DNA of 64,000 bases from Chitinophagaceae bacterium UBA4857 (GTDB taxonomy: Bacteria; Bacteroidota; Bacteroidia; Chitinophagales; Chitinophagaceae). Positions 28,104 through 35,927 of this stretch are shown piece by piece. Within the stretch, counting starts at the first letter, position 1. Each line of letters opens with the position of its first letter. The notes under the pieces were generated by a model. That model ran no database searches, was not told where the DNA came from, and saw only the letters and a program-made list of their open reading frames with translations. The translations under genes were made by a program, and so were the position numbers. The stretch lies in NCBI GenBank assembly GCA_002399735.1, contig DHEF01000002.1:159982-223981 (forward strand). Direction: 5' to 3'.

Positions 28104-30035
28104 CTATTTAAAAAGTACCTGCGCAAAATTGTACAGGTTGTTTCGCCATACCGGCCAAGTGTGCCCGCCGGGATATTCGGAATAGGTATATTTAATTTTT
28201 AGTTCGTCTAACTTGCCCAACATCATTTGGCAATTGTTGTGTGCAAAATCTTCTTTGCCGCCCATAGCTATCCAAAAGTTTTTTATGTTACTGTTGAATG
28301 TATCGGTGTTGTTTTTTAAATACGCATATTGTGTATCGGCAATTTTTTCTAAGAGGGGCATGATAAAACCGGAACTAAATACGCCTAAATGCGAAAACAT
28401 ATCGTTGTTGTTGATACCTGTAAACAACGTGTGTATGCCGCCTAAAGATAGCCCGGCCATTGCACGGCTACTTGCATCTGTTTTTGCACGATATGATTTT
28501 TCGATAAACGGAATGATAACACGCTTCAATTCGTTTTCAAATGTTTTTAATGAACTTTCTACACCGTTGGCAGTAAAGCCACCGCTGCCTACATTGGCAT
28601 CGGGCATTACAATAAGCATTTTTTTGGCTTTGCCTTCGGCAATTAAATTATCTAAGATGAGATTTGTTTTTCCCTGCATGGCCCAACCTCTTTCATCTTC
28701 GCCGCCGCCATGTAAAATGTACAGTACGGGATATGTTTCGGTGGGGGTTTCGTCGTAACCGGGAGGTGCATATACATACAACTTTCTCCATGAACGGGTA
28801 ACCGGCGAAAAATATTCTTTCACTCTTATATCGCCATGCGGCACGTCTTTATGTGCATAAAAATCATCGCCGGGAAAAGGTATTTCAATGCCACTTGCCA
28901 TGCGGCTCATGCCATAAAAAGTTTCGCTTGCAGGGTCGGCAACGGCCACGCCATTAATGAGCAGAGAGTAATAACTAAAGCCGGGTTTGATGGGCTCTGT
29001 AGTAACGGTCCAATAACCGCCGGTATCTTTTTGCAGGTCGTATTTTTTGCCTAAATCAATTTGTACTTTTTGTGCATCGGGAGCTTTGGTGCGAAAAACA
29101 ACTCTTCTATCGGGCAATACTTGCGGGTATTTATTATTGCGAATATTGGTAGTAGCCGGAAAACCTAATACGGTATATTCGGGAAAAGTAGATGGGTTTA
29201 CCGGTTTAAAAATTAGCTGCGAAAAAATGTATAAATCATTTTTCCATACTTTAAAATCGTGGCCGCCGGGTTCTACATAAAAAATATGCGGTACATTATT
29301 TTTAGTCAGGTATTCGCTTGTGCGTTTGCTGTACAACATTAAACCATCTGCATCGCCGCAGGAGATAAACAACAACTTTAATAATTGTTTTGCTTTTTCG
29401 GTATCGGGTACTAACTCTTGTGGCGGTTTGGTATTGGGTGCAGAAGAAAAACCGCCAACCCAGGCAAATTTATCTAAGTTACCCAGGCCGAAATTGAGTG
29501 TTTGTCCTCCTCCCATTGATAGGCCGGCAATAGCCCGGTTTTCCCTGTCTTTTAAAGCAGGAAAGGTTTTTTCTACAAAGGGGATAAGGTCGTTGAGTAA
29601 ATCTTTTTCAAAGGTGGCAAATGCCTGTACTTTTGCACTGTCAAAAATATTTCCGGTAGCCCTGTCATCTTTCATAGCCCTGCCGTTGGGCAGTATTACA
29701 ATCATCGGTTCTATTTTTCCACTTGCATACAGGTTGTCTAAAATTATTTGGGGTTTTCCACCGTTCAGCCATTCTTTTTCGTCGCCACCTATCCCGTGGA
29801 GTAAGTACAATACAGGGTATTTTTTCTTTTTAGAAAAACCCGGCGGTGTGTACACCAATGCTTTTCTTTTATGGTTAATAGTTTTTGAATGATACGTAAT
29901 GGTGTCAATCCTGCCTTGCGGAACGGCGGCATTCAATACATCAAAACCTTCGGGTGCCTGGTATTTGGTTGTTTGTCCTTTTGCCATTAGCAACAGCGAA
30001 AAGAAAACCAGACAAAGTGTAACAATCTTTTTCAT
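28104..30035 (-). CDS. Tandem CE1 esterase (two esterase domains)
   Basis: A 643-residue secreted protein with two complete alpha/beta-hydrolase domains of the CE1 / esterase D type. Domain 1 (about 45-285) has serine S173 (GLSMGG), an acid near D228 and H259 (PGGHDF). An E-set domain (about 310-400) links to domain 2 (about 405-643), with S530 (GLSLGG) and a histidine near 625 (PGGHTW). CE1 members in xylan loci remove feruloyl or acetyl esters. The two domains may have different specificities. It lies 80 nt behind a single-domain relative, probably in one operon. A signal peptide ends near residue 20. Confidence 0.9.
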   Translation of the reverse strand: MKKIVTLCLVFFSLLLMAKGQTTKYQAPEGFDVLNAAVPQGRIDTITYHSKTINHKRKALVYTPPGFSKKKKYPVLYLLHGIGGDEKEWLNGGKPQIILDNLYASGKIEPMIVILPNGRAMKDDRATGNIFDSAKVQAFATFEKDLLNDLIPFVEKTFPALKDRENRAIAGLSMGGGQTLNFGLGNLDKFAWVGGFSSAPNTKPPQELVPDTEKAKQLLKLLFISCGDADGLMLYSKRTSEYLTKNNVPHIFYVEPGGHDFKVWKNDLYIFSQLIFKPVNPSTFPEYTVLGFPATTNIRNNKYPQVLPDRRVVFRTKAPDAQKVQIDLGKKYDLQKDTGGYWTVTTEPIKPGFSYYSLLINGVAVADPASETFYGMSRMASGIEIPFPGDDFYAHKDVPHGDIRVKEYFSPVTRSWRKLYVYAPPGYDETPTETYPVLYILHGGGEDERGWAMQGKTNLILDNLIAEGKAKKMLIVMPDANVGSGGFTANGVESSLKTFENELKRVIIPFIEKSYRAKTDASSRAMAGLSLGGIHTLFTGINNNDMFSHLGVFSSGFIMPLLEKIADTQYAYLKNNTDTFNSNIKNFWIAMGGKEDFAHNNCQMMLGKLDELKIKYTYSEYPGGHTWPVWRNNLYNFAQVLFK

Positions 30036-30115
30036 GTTGTGTTATTTTTCTTATGGTCTCGTGTAATTTATCCGTAAGCCATTTTTATTAAGATGAACGG
30101 ATTCGTTCTTTTCAT

Positions 30116-31225
30116 TTATTTACTACGAAAAAGTAGCGGTGCCAATTCTTTTAAGCTTCTGCGCCAGGTTAAAAACTCGTGGGCTGTTTTATCCGATACA
30201 TAGGATACCGCATTAAACCCTGCAGCTTTTAAATCGTTAGCAGCTTGTTTTACCCTGTCAGGATTTTCTTTACTACCACTGCTTAAAAAGATCAGTTTGG
30301 GAGTTGCTTTACCTTTAATATCTTCTACGCTATAAACACCCCCACTTAGCAGCGCATAATGTGAAAATACCTCCGGTTTTGCCAGTGTTATCAGTCTTGT
30401 TTCAAAACCACCCATTGACAGGCCAGCCATGGCCCGGTTGGGTTGGCCGGTAAGCGTGCGAAAATGACTTTCTATATACGGGATCAATTCATCAACCAAT
30501 ACCGTTTGAAAAGGTTCTATTTTAAACTCATTTATTTTGCCCCACTTTACTTCGTTGGTCATGCCGTAGGTCATTACAATAATAAAGGGGTTTATTTTCC
30601 CTTCAGCAATCAGGTTATCCATAATCAGGTTGGCGTGACCTTGGTTGCTCCAGGCCGTTTCGTCTTCGCCCCAACCATGCTGTAAGTATAAAACAGGATA
30701 TTTTTTAGTAGTGTTTTTATGATAATCGGGTGGGGTATAAACAAATGCTCGGCGGGAAGTATTGGTGCTTTTAGAAGGAAAAAGTATCTGCGATACATTG
30801 CCATGTGGCACATCTTTTAAGGCATAAAAATCCTGGTCGTGTGCCGGAATTTCTATGCCGCTTTCCCAGCGCACAGAGCCGTAAAAGTTTAATGCTCCGG
30901 GGTCGTTAAATTTTCCACCGTCTACAGTAATATTATAGTAATGAAATCCTTCATCCATAGGGCCGCCGGTAGTACCTGTAAAAAAGCCGTCGTCACCTTT
31001 AGTCAGCACAGTACCTCCGCTTCCGCCCAATCCCAAACTAACTTTAACACTATCGGCCTTGGGCGCAAATATTTTAAAACGTGCATAACCCTGCGAGTTT
31101 ACCTGCGGGTATAATTGCCCCGGTTGGTTAAGGGTGGAAGGTTTAAAGTCTTCTACAATTGTTTGTGCCTGCACAGTACTGCATAAACAGTAGCAACATA
31201 TAGCCAGTAAGATTATCTTTTTCAT
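30116..31225 (-). CDS. CE1-family esterase with N-terminal E-set domain
   Basis: A 369-residue secreted feruloyl or acetyl-xylan esterase. Order: signal peptide (to about 20, STVQAQ), E-set/CBM48-like domain (about 30-125), CE1 hydrolase domain with S250 (GLSMGG) and H349 (KTAHEF). The whole protein resembles the second half of the tandem esterase downstream, suggesting a duplication history. I chose the ATG at 31225 because it begins the signal peptide. The open frame runs 10 codons further to 31255 into the repeat-bearing gap. Confidence 0.9.
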   Translation of the reverse strand: MKKIILLAICCYCLCSTVQAQTIVEDFKPSTLNQPGQLYPQVNSQGYARFKIFAPKADSVKVSLGLGGSGGTVLTKGDDGFFTGTTGGPMDEGFHYYNITVDGGKFNDPGALNFYGSVRWESGIEIPAHDQDFYALKDVPHGNVSQILFPSKSTNTSRRAFVYTPPDYHKNTTKKYPVLYLQHGWGEDETAWSNQGHANLIMDNLIAEGKINPFIIVMTYGMTNEVKWGKINEFKIEPFQTVLVDELIPYIESHFRTLTGQPNRAMAGLSMGGFETRLITLAKPEVFSHYALLSGGVYSVEDIKGKATPKLIFLSSGSKENPDRVKQAANDLKAAGFNAVSYVSDKTAHEFLTWRRSLKELAPLLFRSK

Positions 31226-31250
31226 ATGTCTACATTTTATTGTTTTAATT

Positions 31251-31453
31251 ATCACGATGTTGATTAGCGAAAGGGACGGCCCCGATTAAAATACGGGGTA
31301 CTGCACAAGTGACCAATAAAATTAATTCGATATTAGCTATTGGATCAGCCTCATTGGTACTCCGCGTTGATGCAGCACAAGTGTGCGGTCCCGAGCTCCA
31401 TCGCTCCGCTCCTTGTCGGGGCAGGCGCAAGGGACGTTCATCTGTGTTAATGT
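31251..31453 (-). repeat. Intergenic repeat, copy I, longest, with nested blocks
   Basis: Begins ATCACGATGTTGATTAGCG, then a hairpin CCCCGATTAAAATACGGGG (shared with copy F), ACCAATAAAATTAATTCGAT, GTTGATGCAGCACAAGTG, a GC-rich block with CCCGAGCTCCATCGCTCCG, and ends AAGGGACGTTCATCTGTGTT. About 200 nt, filling most of the gap between the CE1 and GH51 genes. Confidence 0.7.
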
Positions 31454-31522
31454 CGTTGAGGACAAAAAATAAATCAACGATATAAATACTTTCCAAACTC
31501 CTTTTGTAGTTATACTCACTAC

Positions 31523-33073
31523 TTATTTTAACTCCAGCACTACTACGGAAAACGGAGGCATTTTTATATTCAGTTTATTACCGTTTAATTTCGCATCTTT
31601 AAACGCAACCGGTTTTATTTTCTCAGGACTGTCAAACGTATTATGGTCTTGCAATTTGGACGATTGTAATATTCTTCCCGATACACCGGTTGCTTTTACT
31701 ATACCCAAATCAATATTTATTTCCTGTGATTTTTTTGCATCAATATTCACTACCGATATATGTACTTTACCGCTTGCATCTTTTGAGGCCGAAGCCGATA
31801 CGGCAGGTAATTTTTTGCCGTCCAGTTCGTAATCATTACTAATGATAGTGATAGGCAGCAACAATGCATCGTGATGCACATTGTACATTTCCATTACATG
31901 ATATGTAGGTGTAACAATCATTTTTTCTTCATTTGTCAGTATCACCGCTTGTAACACATTAATCGCTTGTGCCAGGTTAGCCATTTTTACGCGGTCGGCA
32001 TGGTTATTAAAAATGTTAAGTGTAGCACCGGCAATCATGGCATCACGCATAGTGTTTTGTTGAAACAAAAATGCACCGTTGGTTCCTTCTACCACATCGT
32101 ACCAGCCGCCCCATTCATCTACTGCCAGTGATTTTTTCTTTAGCGGATCATACTTATCCATTACCGCACTGTGCTTTGTTACCAGTTCGTCCATTAATAA
32201 TGCTTCTTTCATCGTAGTAAAATATTCACTTTCGGAAAAGCCAGTGGAAGACCCTTTTTGGCTCCAGTTAATAACAGCGTAGTGGTGCAAGCCTAATGCA
32301 TCAAACATACTTGCAGGTAAGTCTCTCATCAGTACTTCCGTCCATTTATAATCGGAGCCTGATGCGCCCGATGCAATACGATATAGTTTGTCACTATTAT
32401 TCCAGTCGGTCATAAACGTGGCGTATTGACGATATATATTTGCATAGTACTCTGCCGTCATGTTGCCACCACAGCCCCAGGCTTCGTTGCCCAATCCCCA
32501 ATACTTTACATTCCACGGATTTTCTCTCCCGTTTTTTTGTCTGAGGTCAGTCATCGGGCTGCTGCCCACGGGATGCTTGGTATATTTTACCCAATCGGCC
32601 AGTTCCTGTGGCGTACCACTACCTACATTACCACTCAGGTAAGGCTCTGCGCCCAACACTTCGCACATATTTAAAAACTCGTTGGTGCCAAAGCTGTTGT
32701 CTTCTTTTACATTCCCCCACCATACATTTAGTATAGATGGGCGGTCTTTTTTAGGGCCCACCCCATCACGCCAATGATAAGTATCGGCAAAGCAACCGCC
32801 CGGCCAACGCAGCACCGGGACTTTCATTTTCTTCAAAGCCGCAATTACATCAAGCCGTATACCATCCTTGTGCGGAATTTTTGTATTGTCTTCGCCTACA
32901 TAAAACCCGCCATAAATACAATGGCCTAAATGTTCGGCAAAGTGGCCATAAATATTTCTGTTAATCGTGTCTTTCGCTTTGGCAGCATCCAGCACAATCG
33001 TGTTTTGTGCGGTAATGATGATCGTACTTAACGCAGCAGCAAATGTTAGAAACAACTTTTTTTTCATTATCAT
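31523..33073 (-). CDS. GH51 alpha-L-arabinofuranosidase, short form
   Basis: A 516-residue enzyme with acid/base E197 (LGNEAWG) and nucleophile E320 (AVDEWGG) in a TIM barrel followed by a beta-domain. This is the compact GH51 form usually found inside cells, but here a signal peptide (MKKKLFLTFAAAL to about ITAQ) points to the periplasm. The start is ATG at 33073, with an in-frame ATG two codons later equally possible. The TTG further upstream is unlikely. It stands alone between two repeat-bearing gaps. It should act on arabino-oligosaccharides released by the other enzymes. Confidence 0.92.
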   Translation of the reverse strand: MIMKKKLFLTFAAALSTIIITAQNTIVLDAAKAKDTINRNIYGHFAEHLGHCIYGGFYVGEDNTKIPHKDGIRLDVIAALKKMKVPVLRWPGGCFADTYHWRDGVGPKKDRPSILNVWWGNVKEDNSFGTNEFLNMCEVLGAEPYLSGNVGSGTPQELADWVKYTKHPVGSSPMTDLRQKNGRENPWNVKYWGLGNEAWGCGGNMTAEYYANIYRQYATFMTDWNNSDKLYRIASGASGSDYKWTEVLMRDLPASMFDALGLHHYAVINWSQKGSSTGFSESEYFTTMKEALLMDELVTKHSAVMDKYDPLKKKSLAVDEWGGWYDVVEGTNGAFLFQQNTMRDAMIAGATLNIFNNHADRVKMANLAQAINVLQAVILTNEEKMIVTPTYHVMEMYNVHHDALLLPITIISNDYELDGKKLPAVSASASKDASGKVHISVVNIDAKKSQEINIDLGIVKATGVSGRILQSSKLQDHNTFDSPEKIKPVAFKDAKLNGNKLNIKMPPFSVVVLELK

Positions 33074-33102
33074 GTATTTAGCGTTCAAAAAAATGTTTAA
33101 TC

Positions 33103-33178
33103 TTTACCCTCCTTCGAAGGAGAAAGGCCAAAGCCCTACAGCAAAAAGAGTTTCAAGGAAGCTTTTTTAATTATTCCA
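33103..33178. repeat. Second repeat family, copy 1, with 14-bp palindrome
   Basis: Contains the perfect palindrome CTCCTTCGAAGGAG (33109-33122), then GCCCTACAGCAAAAAGAGTT and AAGGAAGCTTTTTTAATTA. It aligns with 35829-35920. Such pyrimidine-rich CCTC...GGAG repeats are common in Bacteroidota intergenic DNA. Confidence 0.65.
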
Positions 33179-33207
33179 ATACCTGTTTTATTTTGTTACC
33201 CAGCTTC

Positions 33208-33316
33208 AGTAATTGTCTTGAGCTTCCTTTGCGATCCGATAGGATCAGTATTTAATTTATTTCCTGTGGAAATGAATTAAATACTCACTCTTGTCCTTTT
33301 TGTTCGCCAATCAGCA
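33208..33316 (+). repeat. Intergenic repeat, copy J, with long hairpin
   Basis: TTCAGTAATTGTCTTGAGCT starts the unit. A hairpin GTATTTAATTTATTTCC-TGT-GGAAATGAATTAAATAC (33248-33284, 17-bp stem with one mismatch) interrupts it. It ends in CTCTTGTCCTTTTTGTTCGC. The right half matches the left edge of the window (copy A). Together with the second-family repeat it fills the 352-nt gap; no gene is visible. Confidence 0.7.
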
Positions 33317-33440
33317 GATAGAAGTCCAAAAGGCCGAAAGCCGGTAAGGCAGAAGTGAAAAGCTTCCCTCACTATTCACTTTTAACTCCACATGAACCAT
33401 TAACTATAATCTATTAATCTTCTACCTTTCACATTCTTCC

Positions 33441-35819
33441 TTACTTATTCAGCAACCTTACATAAAACACTCTTGGTGTTTCTTTGTCACCCAACGGTGC
33501 AAATTTTATGGTAAACCTCTCTTGTTTCAATTGCGATACTATATTTTCCGGAATGGCAATCTCTATATCAGTAAATGCATCATCTCCATTGCCGTCTAAT
33601 TTTATTTCTTGCAGCAATACGTCATTTAAATAAATACCCGTACCATTGTTTTTATCTTTTCCAAAAAACGTAAGGCGTATTTTTTTACCGGCATTATTTG
33701 TATTACGCAGTTCATAACTAAACCAGCCGGCTGCTTTACGCCAGTGGCGGTCTTTAAATAAACCGTTCTGGGATTTGTCTTCTTTAAAGTTGTGGTCGGA
33801 TTCCGGTTGCTGCTGCCCGGGATTGACCTGGTCGACTGTTATGGATTCCAATACTAACCGTATTTTTTCTTTTGCTTCGAGCTCTTTTTGCATCTTCATA
33901 TAACCCGCTTCATCGGTTTGATACCAGTACAACATATAGCGGCTGTCGTGAATAGAAAAGAAAGGTTGTAACTCCAGTTGCTTGTATTGGGCAGGATAAA
34001 TGATTTTTGAAGCGGAAAAGTGTAAGGGTTTGCCTGCAACAGGTTGTATGTTGTCAATGGTAGCTGTTGTGTTAGCGGCAACCATTACCGGTGCTTGGTC
34101 AAGGGGGTAGAGGGGACCATGAGCAATATGTGACATGCGACCGGCATCAGCAACCAATCCTGTTAAGTCGGTAGTGTCAGTAGCAGCACCTAATATTATC
34201 GGACCATATTTAAAAGAAACCCAGGAAGAGCGGTCGGGTAGCGGCTCGGCTTCTACCTGCATGGGTAAAGTAAGCATTACCTTATCGCCGTTTTTCCATT
34301 GACGGTTAATGGATATATAACCAAATTGGTTTTTTGTAGCCGTTATTGTTTTTCCGTTTATGCTTACTTGCAATGGAGCACCTTTAACCCAGGAAGGATG
34401 ACGTACATACAGCGTAAACTTCTTCGTTTTCTTTAGCGATAAGGTAATTGCTGATTGATTATTGTATGGAAAAGAGGTTTGCTGTTGTACCTGGATATTT
34501 TTTTCCGGCCAGTTAAGCGATGAAGCAATAAACAGGTTGACGAATAAATCGTTACCGTTATGGGCATAAATCATTTCGCCATACTTGCCGTGGCTTTCTA
34601 TACCCGAGCCTACACAGCACCACATGCCATCATGTACAGCAGAGTACACTCTGTAATGCCTTGGCCGCATAGTAGTAAAATATACAAAGCCGCCATCGGG
34701 ATGTTGGGAGGACAGCATATGGTTATACACAGCCCTTTCGTAATAATCCATATACTGCAACTGCGGATTGGCTAAGAATAAAAACTTAGACAGCTTGAGC
34801 ATGTTATACGTGTTGCAGGTTTCCGGACCTTCTTTATCTTCTATCATGGAGTTAAAATCACCGGCAGGATGAAAATGCTCTCTTACACTGTTACCGCCAA
34901 TAGAAACAGTGCGGTTGTTTACCACGGTTTCCCAAAAAAAGTTGGCCGCATCTCTCCATTGCGCATGACCACCTACATCTGCAATACGGGTATAACCAAT
35001 TACTTTGGGTATTTGTGTATTAGCATGAAAACCGGTGAGTGAATCTTTGTGTAGTAGTAACGGATTTAATATTTGTAAGTGCGACATACGTTCTGCTAGC
35101 CCTAAATATTTTTTATCACCTGTGAGTTCATACAAATCGGCAAACACTTCGTTTAAACCACCATGTTCACTGCGCAGCATATCCTGTACCTGTTCGTTAC
35201 TTAAACCCGAAAGCATGTTATAAAACCAGTCAGATAGTTTTACCAACATGGGCTTGGCTTTTGCAATACCGGCAATTTGCCAGGCATCTAACAGGCCCGC
35301 ATAGGTTTTATGAATATTGTACAGCGGTACCCATTTGCCGTTAAGTGAAAAACTTTGTGCTCTGATGTTGCCGGCTGCTATTTCTTTCCATATGGCACTA
35401 CCACCTGGTACGCCTCCTATATAACCATTGCTGTTTTGTTGCTGGCATTTTTCCAACTCATCTACCATGTAGTGCAGGCGTTGAAGTACTTCTTTATTTC
35501 CGGTTGATGCATACATGTTGGCCAGGGCAGAAAGGTAATGTCCGCCGATATGGCCATCCAATCCGGAGTTCTCCCAATTATCATACGATGGTTTTTTGGG
35601 TGTAAGCCCGGCTTCTCTTAAAAAGGGTGCCAACAATCTGTCGGCATCCATTTCCAAGATATATTTTAAATCGGTTTGCTGTGCTTTTAAAAAAGGGCTT
35701 TCGGCCAAGCGTACTGCTTGCAAGGGAAATTTTTGCAAAGCGGTTGTTTGACTAAAACTTGTATAAGGTGTTGCCCCTATACTTACTGCCAAGCCGATAC
35801 CAATTAAAAATTGTTTCAT
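33441..35819 (-). CDS. GH127 beta-L-arabinofuranosidase (DUF1680)
   Basis: A 792-residue secreted enzyme. After a signal peptide (to about 24) comes the GH127 barrel. The zinc-site residues known from HypBA1 are present: E333 and C335 (GPETCNTYN), and C401/C402 (WCCVGSG), one of which is the unusual cysteine nucleophile. Accessory beta-sandwich domains follow from about 590 to the end. GH127 releases beta-L-arabinofuranose, known from hydroxyproline-linked arabinan and pectic chains. Its presence beside xylan enzymes widens the likely substrate range. It lies 108 nt downstream of the GH97 gene. Confidence 0.92.
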   Translation of the reverse strand: MKQFLIGIGLAVSIGATPYTSFSQTTALQKFPLQAVRLAESPFLKAQQTDLKYILEMDADRLLAPFLREAGLTPKKPSYDNWENSGLDGHIGGHYLSALANMYASTGNKEVLQRLHYMVDELEKCQQQNSNGYIGGVPGGSAIWKEIAAGNIRAQSFSLNGKWVPLYNIHKTYAGLLDAWQIAGIAKAKPMLVKLSDWFYNMLSGLSNEQVQDMLRSEHGGLNEVFADLYELTGDKKYLGLAERMSHLQILNPLLLHKDSLTGFHANTQIPKVIGYTRIADVGGHAQWRDAANFFWETVVNNRTVSIGGNSVREHFHPAGDFNSMIEDKEGPETCNTYNMLKLSKFLFLANPQLQYMDYYERAVYNHMLSSQHPDGGFVYFTTMRPRHYRVYSAVHDGMWCCVGSGIESHGKYGEMIYAHNGNDLFVNLFIASSLNWPEKNIQVQQQTSFPYNNQSAITLSLKKTKKFTLYVRHPSWVKGAPLQVSINGKTITATKNQFGYISINRQWKNGDKVMLTLPMQVEAEPLPDRSSWVSFKYGPIILGAATDTTDLTGLVADAGRMSHIAHGPLYPLDQAPVMVAANTTATIDNIQPVAGKPLHFSASKIIYPAQYKQLELQPFFSIHDSRYMLYWYQTDEAGYMKMQKELEAKEKIRLVLESITVDQVNPGQQQPESDHNFKEDKSQNGLFKDRHWRKAAGWFSYELRNTNNAGKKIRLTFFGKDKNNGTGIYLNDVLLQEIKLDGNGDDAFTDIEIAIPENIVSQLKQERFTIKFAPLGDKETPRVFYVRLLNK

Positions 35820-35828
35820 GTTTCTATT

Positions 35829-35920
35829 TTTACCTCACCCCAACCCCTCACAAAGGAGAGGAGCTTAAAACCCTTCAGCAGAAAAAGTTTTAAGCGAAGA
35901 GAACTATTTTAATCTTCCAT
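35829..35920. repeat. Second repeat family, copy 2
   Basis: TTACCTCACCCCAACCCCTC, then AAAGGAGAGGAGCTTAAAAC, CCTTCAGCAGAAAAAGTTTT, ending TATTTTAATCTTCCA. Aligns with 33103-33178 over most of its length. It fills the gap between GH127 and GH97. Confidence 0.65.
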
Positions 35921-35927
35921 TATTCAC

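Noticed and set aside
28213..29892. Plus-strand open frames of 181 and 190 codons opposite the tandem esterase
   Set aside because: Antisense shadows of a strongly conserved two-domain enzyme; no recognisable protein features.
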